Positions 6,966 through 13,975 of a stretch of DNA of 15,206 nucleotides are shown here, in pieces. This DNA is from QHWK01 sp035315685. Its GTDB lineage: Bacteria; Acidobacteriota; Vicinamibacteria; Vicinamibacterales; CAVVIG01. Location of the stretch: contig DATFXR010000357.1 in NCBI GenBank assembly GCA_035315685.1, forward strand, positions 1-15,206, given 5' to 3'. Position numbers and translations under genes: made by a program. Numbering within the stretch: position 1 is the first letter of the stretch; every line of letters starts with the position of its first letter. Under the pieces are notes generated by a model. It saw only the letters and a program-made list of their open reading frames with translations, had not been told where the DNA came from and did no database searches.

Positions 6966-7538
6966 ATGCTGAAAAACACGCGACTCGTTGTCGTCGCACT
7001 GCTGATCTCGTTTGCATGCGGCTGGCTGGCCGCGCAATCGAAGCCGGCGCCGCCCGTCGTCGCGATCACCAGCGCTGAAATCGACAGCGTCCTGAAGTAC
7101 ACGGGTTCGGAGGGCGCCGGGACCGATCGGCAAATCAGAGTCGCCGATCTCGGCGCCTACCGGCTCGGCGTCGGCGTGCTGCATCGCGCCGCGACGCGCC
7201 CCGGCGCTCCGGTCGGCGCGATCAGTCACTCGCAGGTCACCGAAGTGTTCTACATCATCTCCGGCGGCGCGACGCTCGTGACCGGCGGCACCGTCGAGAA
7301 CGATCGCCGGTTTCCGCCGGAGACCGAGTTCGTGCGGCTCGCGGTCGGGCCGAGTTCCGGCGGGACGTTCAGAGGCGGCGATCGCCGTCGCGTCGCGCCC
7401 GGCGACGTCGTCGTCGTGCCGGCAGGCGTGGCGCACGGCTTCGACGACATCAGCGATCAGGTGACGTATCTCAGCATCCGTCCCGATCTGACGGGCGTGC
7501 TGCCGGCCGCCTACGTGCATCCTGCGCTGCGGCGCTAG
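6966..7538 (+). CDS. Secreted cupin-domain protein
   Basis: A start at ATG 6966 gives 190 residues beginning with a clear signal or anchor segment (RLVVVALLISFACGWLAAQ, residues 6-24). Upstream in-frame codons such as TTG 6864 would only add translated repeat sequence. The cupin core is visible. Motif 1 is GAISHSQVTEVFYIISGG, with H88 and E93 as likely metal ligands and Gln at the second His position. Motif 2 is PGDVVVVPAGVAHGF, with P152, G154 and H157. The insert between them (about 103-143) is longer than in minimal cupins. Single-cupin exported proteins of this type are found in many Acidobacteriota, but no reaction can be assigned. GGAG at 6952-6955 is a modest ribosome binding site. The gene is separated from the dehydrogenase by the palindromic repeats and lies 37 bp before the TIR gene, so it may share a transcript with either side. 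Confidence 0.8.
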   Translation: MLKNTRLVVVALLISFACGWLAAQSKPAPPVVAITSAEIDSVLKYTGSEGAGTDRQIRVADLGAYRLGVGVLHRAATRPGAPVGAISHSQVTEVFYIISGGATLVTGGTVENDRRFPPETEFVRLAVGPSSGGTFRGGDRRRVAPGDVVVVPAGVAHGFDDISDQVTYLSIRPDLTGVLPAAYVHPALRR

Positions 7539-7575
7539 CGGCGGCGATGGAGAGTGGCTGCGTGAAGGAGTGGTG

Positions 7576-8667
7576 ATGGCGTACGTCGGTTCGCCGTTCG
7601 AGTTCGACATCTTTATCAGCTACAGCCACGGCGGCGACGATGGCCAGGGACGCGGCTACCTGCAGCCGTGGTCGACGGCGTTCGTGCAGGAGCTCGATCG
7701 CGAGCTGCGGAGCGATCCGCGCTTCCGTCAGAGCCTGCGGATTTTTCTCGACAGCGATCGACGCGGCGCCGGCGTCGATCCGATGGCGGCGCTCACCGAG
7801 CAGCTGAAGACCGACATCGGCGCGGCGGCGCTGCTCGTCGTGCTGATGTCGCCCGACTACCTCACCTCGGCGTGGTGCAAGGACGAGCGCGAGTGGTGGC
7901 TCGCGCGGCAGGCCGCCGCGGGTCTGCAGACCGACGAACGCGTCGCGGTCATCAGGATGTGGCCGACCGCGGATCCGTGGCCGCCAGCGTTTGCCGATTC
8001 ACGCGGCCAACCACTGGTCGGCTTTCAGTTTCACACGCACGACGAGCCGGTGCGGCCGCTCGGCTGGACCGAGATGCCGGGACCGTTCCAGAGCGATTTC
8101 CGGAAGGCGCTGCTGCCGATCGTCGGCCGCCTGTATCAGGCGCTCGACGCGATGAAAGCGCGCGCCGACGCGCAGCGCCGCGCGCAGGAAGAGGCGGCGC
8201 GGCTCGCGAACGCCGGCGGCCAGATCATCTACCTGCAGGGACGATCGGATCATGCGCCCGAGTGGCAGCGCGTTATGGCGGAGCTCGGCAACAGCGGCTT
8301 CGCCGTCTTGCCGGACTGCCCGGACACGGTCGAGAGCGATCCGCAGAAGCTCGCGGCGATGCAGGAGAACCGGGTCAGAACGATCAGCGGCTGCGATGCG
8401 CTGCTGGTGATCGGCACCGACGACACACGCGCGCTGGACGCCGATCTGGTCACCGTCGGCAGGCTCGATCGGCAGTCGGCACGGGCGCGCTCCAACCGGC
8501 TGCTGCCGTGCGGCCTGCTCAACATCGTCGGCGACGCGATCGCAACCCAGGCCCGCAAGACGCTGACGCGCGCCGTGCAGGCGGACTGGATCGATGCGAC
8601 ACGCTCGCCGTGGGCACCGGCGGTGCAGCAATGGCTGGCGAGCAAGAGCCAGCAGGCAGGGTTGTGA
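7576..8667 (+). CDS. TIR-domain protein with a second, unassigned C-terminal alpha/beta domain
   Basis: ATG 7576 is preceded by AAGGAG at 7565-7570, five bases away; the in-frame GTGs at 7570 and 7573 overlap or abut that site. The product has 363 residues. The N-terminal TIR domain (about 8-185) shows strand A as FDIFISYSH (10-18), a BB-loop region RIFLDSDRRGAGVDP (55-69), and VVLMSPDYLTSAWCKDEREW (88-107). E104 sits four residues after W100, matching the catalytic Glu of NADase TIR domains such as SARM1. Residues 190-212 are a charged Ala-rich helix. Residues 216-335 form another alpha/beta unit (IIYLQGRSDH, GFAVLPDCPD, GCDALLVIGTDD) that may be a degenerate TIR-like or Rossmann fold. There is no signal peptide or membrane helix, so it is cytoplasmic. 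Its stop overlaps the start of the STAND gene by one base, implying joint translation and function. NAD cleavage on activation is inferred. Confidence 0.85.
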   Translation: MAYVGSPFEFDIFISYSHGGDDGQGRGYLQPWSTAFVQELDRELRSDPRFRQSLRIFLDSDRRGAGVDPMAALTEQLKTDIGAAALLVVLMSPDYLTSAWCKDEREWWLARQAAAGLQTDERVAVIRMWPTADPWPPAFADSRGQPLVGFQFHTHDEPVRPLGWTEMPGPFQSDFRKALLPIVGRLYQALDAMKARADAQRRAQEEAARLANAGGQIIYLQGRSDHAPEWQRVMAELGNSGFAVLPDCPDTVESDPQKLAAMQENRVRTISGCDALLVIGTDDTRALDADLVTVGRLDRQSARARSNRLLPCGLLNIVGDAIATQARKTLTRAVQADWIDATRSPWAPAVQQWLASKSQQAGL

Positions 8668-10841
8668 TGACGTCGTCCGCCGTTGATGAGTCGTTCGCGG
8701 TGACGCTGCCGCGGCGGCCCTATCCGGGGCTGCGGCCATTCACCAAGGACGAGTGGCCGATCTTCTTCGGCCGCGAACGGATGGCCGACGACATTTTCGC
8801 CGGATTGATCGAGAAGCGGCTGCTCGTCGTCCACGGCGACTCGGGATGCGGCAAGAGTTCGGTGGTCGCCGCCGCCGTGCTGCCGCGGCTGGAGCACGAG
8901 AGCGCGCGCGGCGGCCTGCGGTGGATCACGTGCACGACGCGGCCCGGTGACGCGCCGCTGTGGAATCTCGCGACCGACCTCGCCGAGCTCGCTGGCGGCG
9001 CGAAAGACGAGGCGGCGATCGAGATCAGACGGCGGTTGAACTTCGGCGCCGACGCTCCCGCCGCGGTCGCGGAACTGATCCGCCGCGACCGCCGCGAATG
9101 CGTCTGCCTCGTCGTCGATCAGTTCGAGGAGCTGTTCGCCCACGCCGACCGCCGCAGCCTGCACGAAGCGCAGCTCGCCACCGGTCTGCTCACCTCGTTC
9201 AAGCGCGCGCCGCCCGACGGCTTCTACATCGTGCTCACCATGCGATCGGAGTTTCTCGGCGCGTGCGCGCGGTTCGAGAACTTCGCCGAAACAGTGAACG
9301 CCTCGCAGTACCTGCTGCCGCGGCTGCATCGCGAGGATCTGCTGCGGGCGATTCGCGAGCCGGCGGCGCTGTACAACGGCGAGATCGCGCGCCCGCTCGC
9401 CGACCGGCTGATCGCCGACGCCGGCGGCGACCAGGATCAGTTGCCGCTGATGCAGCACGGTCTGATGCTGCTCTATCGCGATCACGTCGAGCGGCGGGGA
9501 GCCGGCGGCGCACAGCCGGCGGACGATCCGACGGCGCGGCCGTGGCAGATCGGGCTCGATGGCTACACGCATCACGGCGGGCTGAAGAAGCTCTTGTCGG
9601 ACCATGCGGACGGGGTGATGCAGGATGCGCTGCAGCGTGCCGGCCTGCCGCCGACCTCGCGCATCGTCGAGGACATGTTGCGTACGCTCACCGACATCAA
9701 CGCAGAGGGGCAGGCAGTCCGTCGCCCGCGCACCTTCGCGCAGCTTGCCGAGGTGACCGGCGCAGACCGACAGCTGTTGCGGTCGATCGTCGACGTGTTC
9801 CGCGCCGAAGGCGCGTCCTTCCTGCGGCCGTACGGCGACCAACCGATCCGCGACGACACGCTGATCGACATCAGCCACGAAGCGCTGATCCGCTGCTGGC
9901 AGAAGATCGCCGAACCGAGCGACGGCTGGTTGATTCGCGAGTTCCGCAACGGGCTGATCTGGCGATCGCTGCTGGTCCAGGCGGACAGTTTCGCGCGCGA
10001 CGCGACCAACGTGCTGGCCTCGACCACCGCGGACGAGCGGGCGCGATGGATCCGCCGCCGCAACGACGCGTGGTCGCAGCGCTACGGCGGCGGCTGGGAA
10101 CGCGTCAACGCGCTGATCGACGCCAGCATCGCTGCGCGCGACCGCGAGCGCCGATCGAAGCTGCGCTATCGACTGGGACTGGCGGCGGCGGTTTCGGTGC
10201 TGATCGGACTGGCGGTCGCATTCGTGGTGTCCAGCCTGCAGGAACGAGCGGCCAGGTTGCAGGAACAGGCCAATGACGCCGAGCAGATGCAGACGACCAT
10301 CGCCAACAGCGCCAAGCTCGCGGCCGCCGACGATTCTCAACGCAAGGCGGATATCGCAGCCGTTGCTGAACAGTTGCGCAAACTCGAAGCGCAGATCCGC
10401 ACCGCCCCGGCGCCGGCGGCCAGGCCAGCGTACGCAGCGCGTGAGATCGACTCGCTCGCCACGAAGCTGAGCGAGACCGCGCAGACCGCGCCGGCCGCCG
10501 CCGCCGGTCCGCGCGTCTACGTGCACATCACCGACGACAAGTACCGCGACGCGGCGCGCGCCTTCGAGCGGCTGTTCGAAGCCGAGACAATCGACAACGT
10601 CCGGATCGTCGTGCCCGGCATCGAACTGGTGAAGAGCTACCCGCCGAAGTCGGTGCTGCGCTGCTTCCGCGAGGACGAGTGCGCGAACGAAGGCAACCAG
10701 CTGGTCAGGACGGCCAACCAGCTGCTCCGCGCGCCACATCTGACCTTGCAGGACATGAGCTCGCGCTACGGCCAGTCGTCATCGATCCGCCCGCATCACT
10801 ACGAGATCTGGTTCGTGGGCGACATCACGGTCGCGAAATAG
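8667..10841 (+). CDS. nSTAND1-like P-loop NTPase with one transmembrane helix, coiled coil and unknown C-terminal domain
   Basis: Translation likely starts at ATG 8667, in the TGATG overlap with the TIR gene, with AGGG at 8658-8661; the 724-residue product begins MTSSAVDES. RPYPGLRPFTKDEWPIFFGR (17-36) is the hallmark N-terminus of nSTAND1 NTPases. Walker A is GDSGCGKSS (57-65), Walker B CLVVDQFEEL (147-156) with D151, and TMRSEF (191-196) is a sensor-like Arg segment. LIDISHEALIRCW (399-411) is the conserved winged-helix/HEAL motif. A hydrophobic helix spans about 503-523. It is followed by a Gln/Ala-rich probable coiled coil (524-605) and a compact domain at 616-724 (RVYVHITDD..., NVRIVVPGIELV, ...HHYEIWF). 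Usual STAND sensors (WD40, TPR, FGS) are absent. With basic residues before the helix, the C-terminus is predicted outside the cytoplasm. STAND proteins oligomerise on sensing a trigger; partnership with the TIR protein suggests control of an NAD-consuming effector. The trigger is unknown. Confidence 0.85.
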   Translation: MTSSAVDESFAVTLPRRPYPGLRPFTKDEWPIFFGRERMADDIFAGLIEKRLLVVHGDSGCGKSSVVAAAVLPRLEHESARGGLRWITCTTRPGDAPLWNLATDLAELAGGAKDEAAIEIRRRLNFGADAPAAVAELIRRDRRECVCLVVDQFEELFAHADRRSLHEAQLATGLLTSFKRAPPDGFYIVLTMRSEFLGACARFENFAETVNASQYLLPRLHREDLLRAIREPAALYNGEIARPLADRLIADAGGDQDQLPLMQHGLMLLYRDHVERRGAGGAQPADDPTARPWQIGLDGYTHHGGLKKLLSDHADGVMQDALQRAGLPPTSRIVEDMLRTLTDINAEGQAVRRPRTFAQLAEVTGADRQLLRSIVDVFRAEGASFLRPYGDQPIRDDTLIDISHEALIRCWQKIAEPSDGWLIREFRNGLIWRSLLVQADSFARDATNVLASTTADERARWIRRRNDAWSQRYGGGWERVNALIDASIAARDRERRSKLRYRLGLAAAVSVLIGLAVAFVVSSLQERAARLQEQANDAEQMQTTIANSAKLAAADDSQRKADIAAVAEQLRKLEAQIRTAPAPAARPAYAAREIDSLATKLSETAQTAPAAAAGPRVYVHITDDKYRDAARAFERLFEAETIDNVRIVVPGIELVKSYPPKSVLRCFREDECANEGNQLVRTANQLLRAPHLTLQDMSSRYGQSSSIRPHHYEIWFVGDITVAK

Positions 10842-10846
10842 AAGGG

Positions 10847-10925
10847 AAAGCAACCGCAGAGGAACGCAGAGCACGCAGAATTCTTTCATGCACAAAAAGA
10901 ACTCGGCGGTCTCTGCGGTTGCTTT
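10847..10925. repeat. CCGCAGAG-type inverted repeat between convergent genes, possible bidirectional terminator
   Basis: AAAGCAACCGCAGAG (10847-10861) is perfectly inverted at 10911-10925, giving a 15-bp stem with 49 bases between. The left side continues with two further CGCAGAG-like units (GAACGCAGAG, CACGCAGA). Inside the loop TTCTTT (10881-10886) can pair with AAAGAA (10896-10901). The element fills the 96-bp gap between the stop codons of the STAND gene and the receptor gene, which converge here. The position fits a transcription stop for both strands, but there is no classical T run after the long stem. Confidence 0.75.
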
Positions 10926-10937
10926 GCGCCGGCCGCC

Positions 10938-13787
10938 TCAGAACTTGAGCTGACTCGACACGCGCAGCAGGCGTCCCTGAAGAACCGCCTGCGGCTGTCC
11001 CAGCGTCGACCCGAAGTTCTGGTTCTGGGAAAGCACGACGCTGGTGTTCAGTGAGTTGAACACGTCCAGCGCGCCGTCGACGCGAACCCGGCCGAGCGTG
11101 ACTGTCTTCCTGAAGCTCACGTCGAGCTGATTCCAGCGACTGAGATACTGGCTGCCCGGCGGAACGAGGTTGACGGTCACGGGCTGAGTCCGCCCGCCTG
11201 GAAAGAGGTTTGCCGGCACGGCCCAGTTCACGGAAAGCGGTTGTCCCGCGTAGCTTTGCAGCGCGAGGCCGATTTGAATCTGCCAGACCACTGGCACGCT
11301 GCCAGTCAGCTTGAAGTCGGACCGGAACGGGATCTCGTATTGGCTCTGGTCGCAGAACCTGAACGTGTTGGGATCGTACCCGGCGCATGACACGGTTACC
11401 AGCCGATCGGCGGACCATCCGCCGAACAGGTTGGCGCCGCGCGGCAGACGGGCGACGAAGCTCAGTTCCAGGCCGTTGTAACTGACCCGTGCCTGCGAGC
11501 GATCCGCTGCGGTCGTGTCGAGCAGATCGACCTGCCCCTGCTTCGCACGGTTCAAGTTGTAGACGGTGATACTTTCGCCATTGCCGAGCGGATTCGGCGT
11601 TGTGAACGGCGTGTAGTCGGCGACGGTGATCAGCGTGTTGATCTGCTGCTCGACGTCGTAGGTCTCGCGCCGGTACCAGGCTCCGGTCAGCGCGACACCG
11701 CGCACCAGCTCCCGCGTGACGCCTAGGCTGTACTCGATGTCGTAGGGCCGCTGGATGGTCGGATCGGTGCGGCGCGTCGGCACGACGCCGAGGTTGCGAT
11801 TGTTGCTCGGACCGATCTCGTTGTCCTGCGCAATCTTGTCGCCGTTGGTCGGCAGCACGCGTCCGGAGCAGGTCGAGGTGCCCGGCAGGTAGTCGCAGTC
11901 CGACCAGTTCCGCGTGTCGCTCTGCAGCGCCAGCGGATCGTAGCGGTTCGCGAAATCGGTGGTGTAGTTCCGATTGAACCGGTTGATGCTGCCCTTGACG
12001 GCGGTTTTCGCATCGCCGGTCAGATCGTAGACGACGCCGAGGCGCGGTGCGAAATCGCGCCAGTTCGGCACGTCCTCGGTCTCGCCGAACGACCGCGCCG
12101 GCGCGAAGCGGCCTGCTTCCACCGCCTTTGCCTCGATGGCGGAATTGAAGTACTCCCAGCGCAGCCCGGGATTGATCGTCAGGCGCTTCAGCGTCCACGA
12201 GTCCTGGATGAAGAGGCCGAGGTCCGCCTTCATGAGATCGTACAACCGCGTCGGCGTGTTGTAGACGATGACCGAGTCGGGCACGCCGTCGCGGAAGCGC
12301 ACGGTCAGGTCGCCGTTCGCATCGCGATTGATCCAGTTCTGACCGATGTGCCACTGCATGCCCGCCTTGAGCGCGTGCGATCCGGTGACGTACGCGAGCG
12401 TCGAAATCAGCATGTAGCGGAAGTTGTAGGTGCCAAGCTCCGGCGGTGCCGCGAGATCGAGCGTGTTGCGGACGATGTCGGCGCGCGAGGCGTTCGCATA
12501 CCATTCCGGCGTGAACGGCGGGCGCAGGATGCCGGGTTGATAGTCTTCGCGGTATGCGTTGACGCTGGTGCCGAACCCGGCGTCGTAGACCAGCTTGCTG
12601 GACGGTGTCGCCGTCCATTTGATCGCGTCGGTGTACTTCAGCACTGGCGGACGCCGCGCCGACGCCAGCAGCACGTCCTGTCCGGACGTGAAGAGGTGTC
12701 CGACGTACTTCGTCTGGTAGTCGTCGTACATCGTCAGCTTGTTGCGCTGGTTCACCTGCCAGGTCAGTCGCAACGTGTAGTTCCGAACCACCTGGTCGTA
12801 GATGCCCGGGCTGCCGTCCGGATAGAAGCTGTTGGCGACGATGTTGTCGTTGCCGACGCTGCGATGCGAGCCGAAGAACCAGAGGCGGTCGCGCAGGATC
12901 GGACCGCCGAGCGAGAGATTCACGTCGAAGATCGTGTCGACCGAGTCGGGCCGCCGGAGGCCGCGGTCGATCAGATCCTGCGACAGGTTGTCGCTCTGCA
13001 TCGGATTGCCGGTGTAGCCGACATAGGTCGCACCAGTGAGCGTGTTGCCGCCCTCTCGCGGGACGAGATTGAGGTGCGGGCCGCCGGCCGACACTTCGGC
13101 ACCGAGCGCGGCGGTCTGGACGGTGACCTCCTGGCTCATCCCGTCGTTGTGATCGGGCTGGCTGTCGCCGCCGCCCACCAGCGTGTTCATCTTCATTCCG
13201 TCGACGTCGATCGTCGTGTCCTTCGTGACGCTCATGTGCGCGGTCAGCCGCGGATTGACCGCGGCGCGCGCCCCGCCGACGTTCTGATCACTGACTCGTG
13301 TGCCGACCGCCAGCGCGCCTTCCGCCTGATACATCCGCGGCACCGGCACCGCGTCGAGCAGCTGCCGCGTGAGCACCGTCGTGCGCTGCGCGTTCTGCAC
13401 GTCGACGACTGGCGCGGCGCCCGACACCGTTACCGATTCCTCGATCGCGCCGACGCGAAGATCCGCGTTGATCGTCGCGGTGAAGTTCGAAGGGAGCTCG
13501 ACGGCGTCCTGCACGAAGGCATTGAAACCCTGCAGCGTGAAGGTCACCGTGTACAGGCCGGGACGGAGGTCGACGATCGTGTATCGGCCCTGTGCATCGC
13601 TATAGACGGTACGCGTCTTCTCGATCAGCGCCGCACTGGTAGCTTCGACCGCGACGCCGGGGAGGACGCCACCGCTGGTGTCCCTGACCAGGCCGGTGAT
13701 GGCGCTTTGAGCAGACGCTGCGGAGGGAAGACACACGCCGGAGATGGCGGCTGCCAGGATCGCTGACGCGAAACCGTTGCGGCGCAT
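10938..13787 (-). CDS. Oar-like TonB-dependent receptor with N-terminal carboxypeptidase-regulatory domain
   Basis: This is a 949-residue outer-membrane protein. The chosen ATG (13787) has GGAGGT four bases upstream; an in-frame extension to 13832 would add 15 residues ahead of the signal peptide and is unlikely. The signal peptide ends at SAASA (residues 22-26). A carboxypeptidase-regulatory-like domain follows (about 28-112: ITGLVRDTSGGVLPGVAVEA, DAQGRYTIVDLRPGLYTV, FTLQGF). A plug-like domain (about 115-245) contains TTIDVDGMKMNT and EVTVQTAALGAEVSAGGPHL, then LVPREGGN. The rest is a beta-barrel with repeated aromatic strands, ending in LLRVSSQLKF with the C-terminal Phe needed for outer-membrane insertion. 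Length fits the family (about 900-1200). Such proteins are very numerous in Acidobacteriota; substrates are mostly unknown, with glycans or peptides often suggested. It faces the same way as the ADOP permease behind it but is separated from it by 188 bp with a repeat, so it probably has its own promoter. Confidence 0.93.
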   Translation of the reverse strand: MRRNGFASAILAAAISGVCLPSAASAQSAITGLVRDTSGGVLPGVAVEATSAALIEKTRTVYSDAQGRYTIVDLRPGLYTVTFTLQGFNAFVQDAVELPSNFTATINADLRVGAIEESVTVSGAAPVVDVQNAQRTTVLTRQLLDAVPVPRMYQAEGALAVGTRVSDQNVGGARAAVNPRLTAHMSVTKDTTIDVDGMKMNTLVGGGDSQPDHNDGMSQEVTVQTAALGAEVSAGGPHLNLVPREGGNTLTGATYVGYTGNPMQSDNLSQDLIDRGLRRPDSVDTIFDVNLSLGGPILRDRLWFFGSHRSVGNDNIVANSFYPDGSPGIYDQVVRNYTLRLTWQVNQRNKLTMYDDYQTKYVGHLFTSGQDVLLASARRPPVLKYTDAIKWTATPSSKLVYDAGFGTSVNAYREDYQPGILRPPFTPEWYANASRADIVRNTLDLAAPPELGTYNFRYMLISTLAYVTGSHALKAGMQWHIGQNWINRDANGDLTVRFRDGVPDSVIVYNTPTRLYDLMKADLGLFIQDSWTLKRLTINPGLRWEYFNSAIEAKAVEAGRFAPARSFGETEDVPNWRDFAPRLGVVYDLTGDAKTAVKGSINRFNRNYTTDFANRYDPLALQSDTRNWSDCDYLPGTSTCSGRVLPTNGDKIAQDNEIGPSNNRNLGVVPTRRTDPTIQRPYDIEYSLGVTRELVRGVALTGAWYRRETYDVEQQINTLITVADYTPFTTPNPLGNGESITVYNLNRAKQGQVDLLDTTAADRSQARVSYNGLELSFVARLPRGANLFGGWSADRLVTVSCAGYDPNTFRFCDQSQYEIPFRSDFKLTGSVPVVWQIQIGLALQSYAGQPLSVNWAVPANLFPGGRTQPVTVNLVPPGSQYLSRWNQLDVSFRKTVTLGRVRVDGALDVFNSLNTSVVLSQNQNFGSTLGQPQAVLQGRLLRVSSQLKF

Positions 13788-13791
13788 GCGG

Positions 13792-13797
13792 ACCTCC
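13792..13797 (-). promoter_or_regulatory. Ribosome binding site GGAGGT that fixes the receptor start
   Basis: On the minus strand GGAGGT is four bases ahead of the ATG at 13787. It is the strongest Shine-Dalgarno match seen in this window and supports the start directly before the RNGFASAIL signal peptide rather than the upstream in-frame ATG at 13832. Confidence 0.7.
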
Positions 13798-13822
13798 AGG
13801 ATTTGGCGCGTGCGAACGGCTC

Positions 13823-13851
13823 GGTGTATCACCCGGCAACGCAGCAGTCAA
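13823..13851 (-). promoter_or_regulatory. Possible promoter of the TonB-dependent receptor gene
   Basis: On the minus strand TTGACT (13846-13851) is followed after 17 bases by TACACC (13823-13828), about 35 bases before the receptor start codon. The -35 matches consensus at 5 of 6 positions but the -10 is weak. The spacing and position are right; the call rests on these two hexamers only. Confidence 0.3.
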
Positions 13852-13875
13852 TGATTCCCTTACGTCATACCAGGC

Positions 13876-13963
13876 AAGGAAACACAGAGACTGCGGAGAG
13901 CGCAGAGTTTTCGTTGTACATCAGACACTCCGGGTGCTCTGCGTTCTCTGCGGTTGCTTCGCG
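13876..13963. repeat. CCGCAGAG-type repeat, imperfect inverted arms, between ADOP and receptor genes
   Basis: The right arm CTCTGCGTTCTCTGCGGTTG followed by CTT (13937-13959) shares its first 20 bases exactly with the arm at 730-749. The left arm (about 13876-13907, GGAAACACAGAGACTGCGGAGAG then CGCAGAG) is a diverged inverse copy. The bases between (TTTTCGTTGTACATCAGACA...) are relatively AT-rich. It lies just downstream of the permease stop (13976) and upstream of the receptor promoter region, so it could end permease transcription. Confidence 0.7.
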
Positions 13964-13975
13964 TGCCGCGGCGGA

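Noticed and set aside
7668..8666. N-terminal extension of the STAND frame to 1057 residues
   Set aside because: The extra 333 codons run in another frame through the TIR gene and are Arg-rich nonsense; the nSTAND1 motif begins right after ATG 8667.
8250..10739. 829-codon open frame on the minus strand
   Set aside because: It is antisense to the STAND and TIR genes, whose frames carry clear P-loop and TIR motifs. Its composition is typical of a GC shadow.
12348..13766. 472-codon open frame on the plus strand
   Set aside because: It is antisense to the TonB-dependent receptor and has no recognisable fold.
13788..13832. Upstream start of the receptor at 13832
   Set aside because: The strong GGAGGT sits before the ATG at 13787, and the signal peptide begins there.
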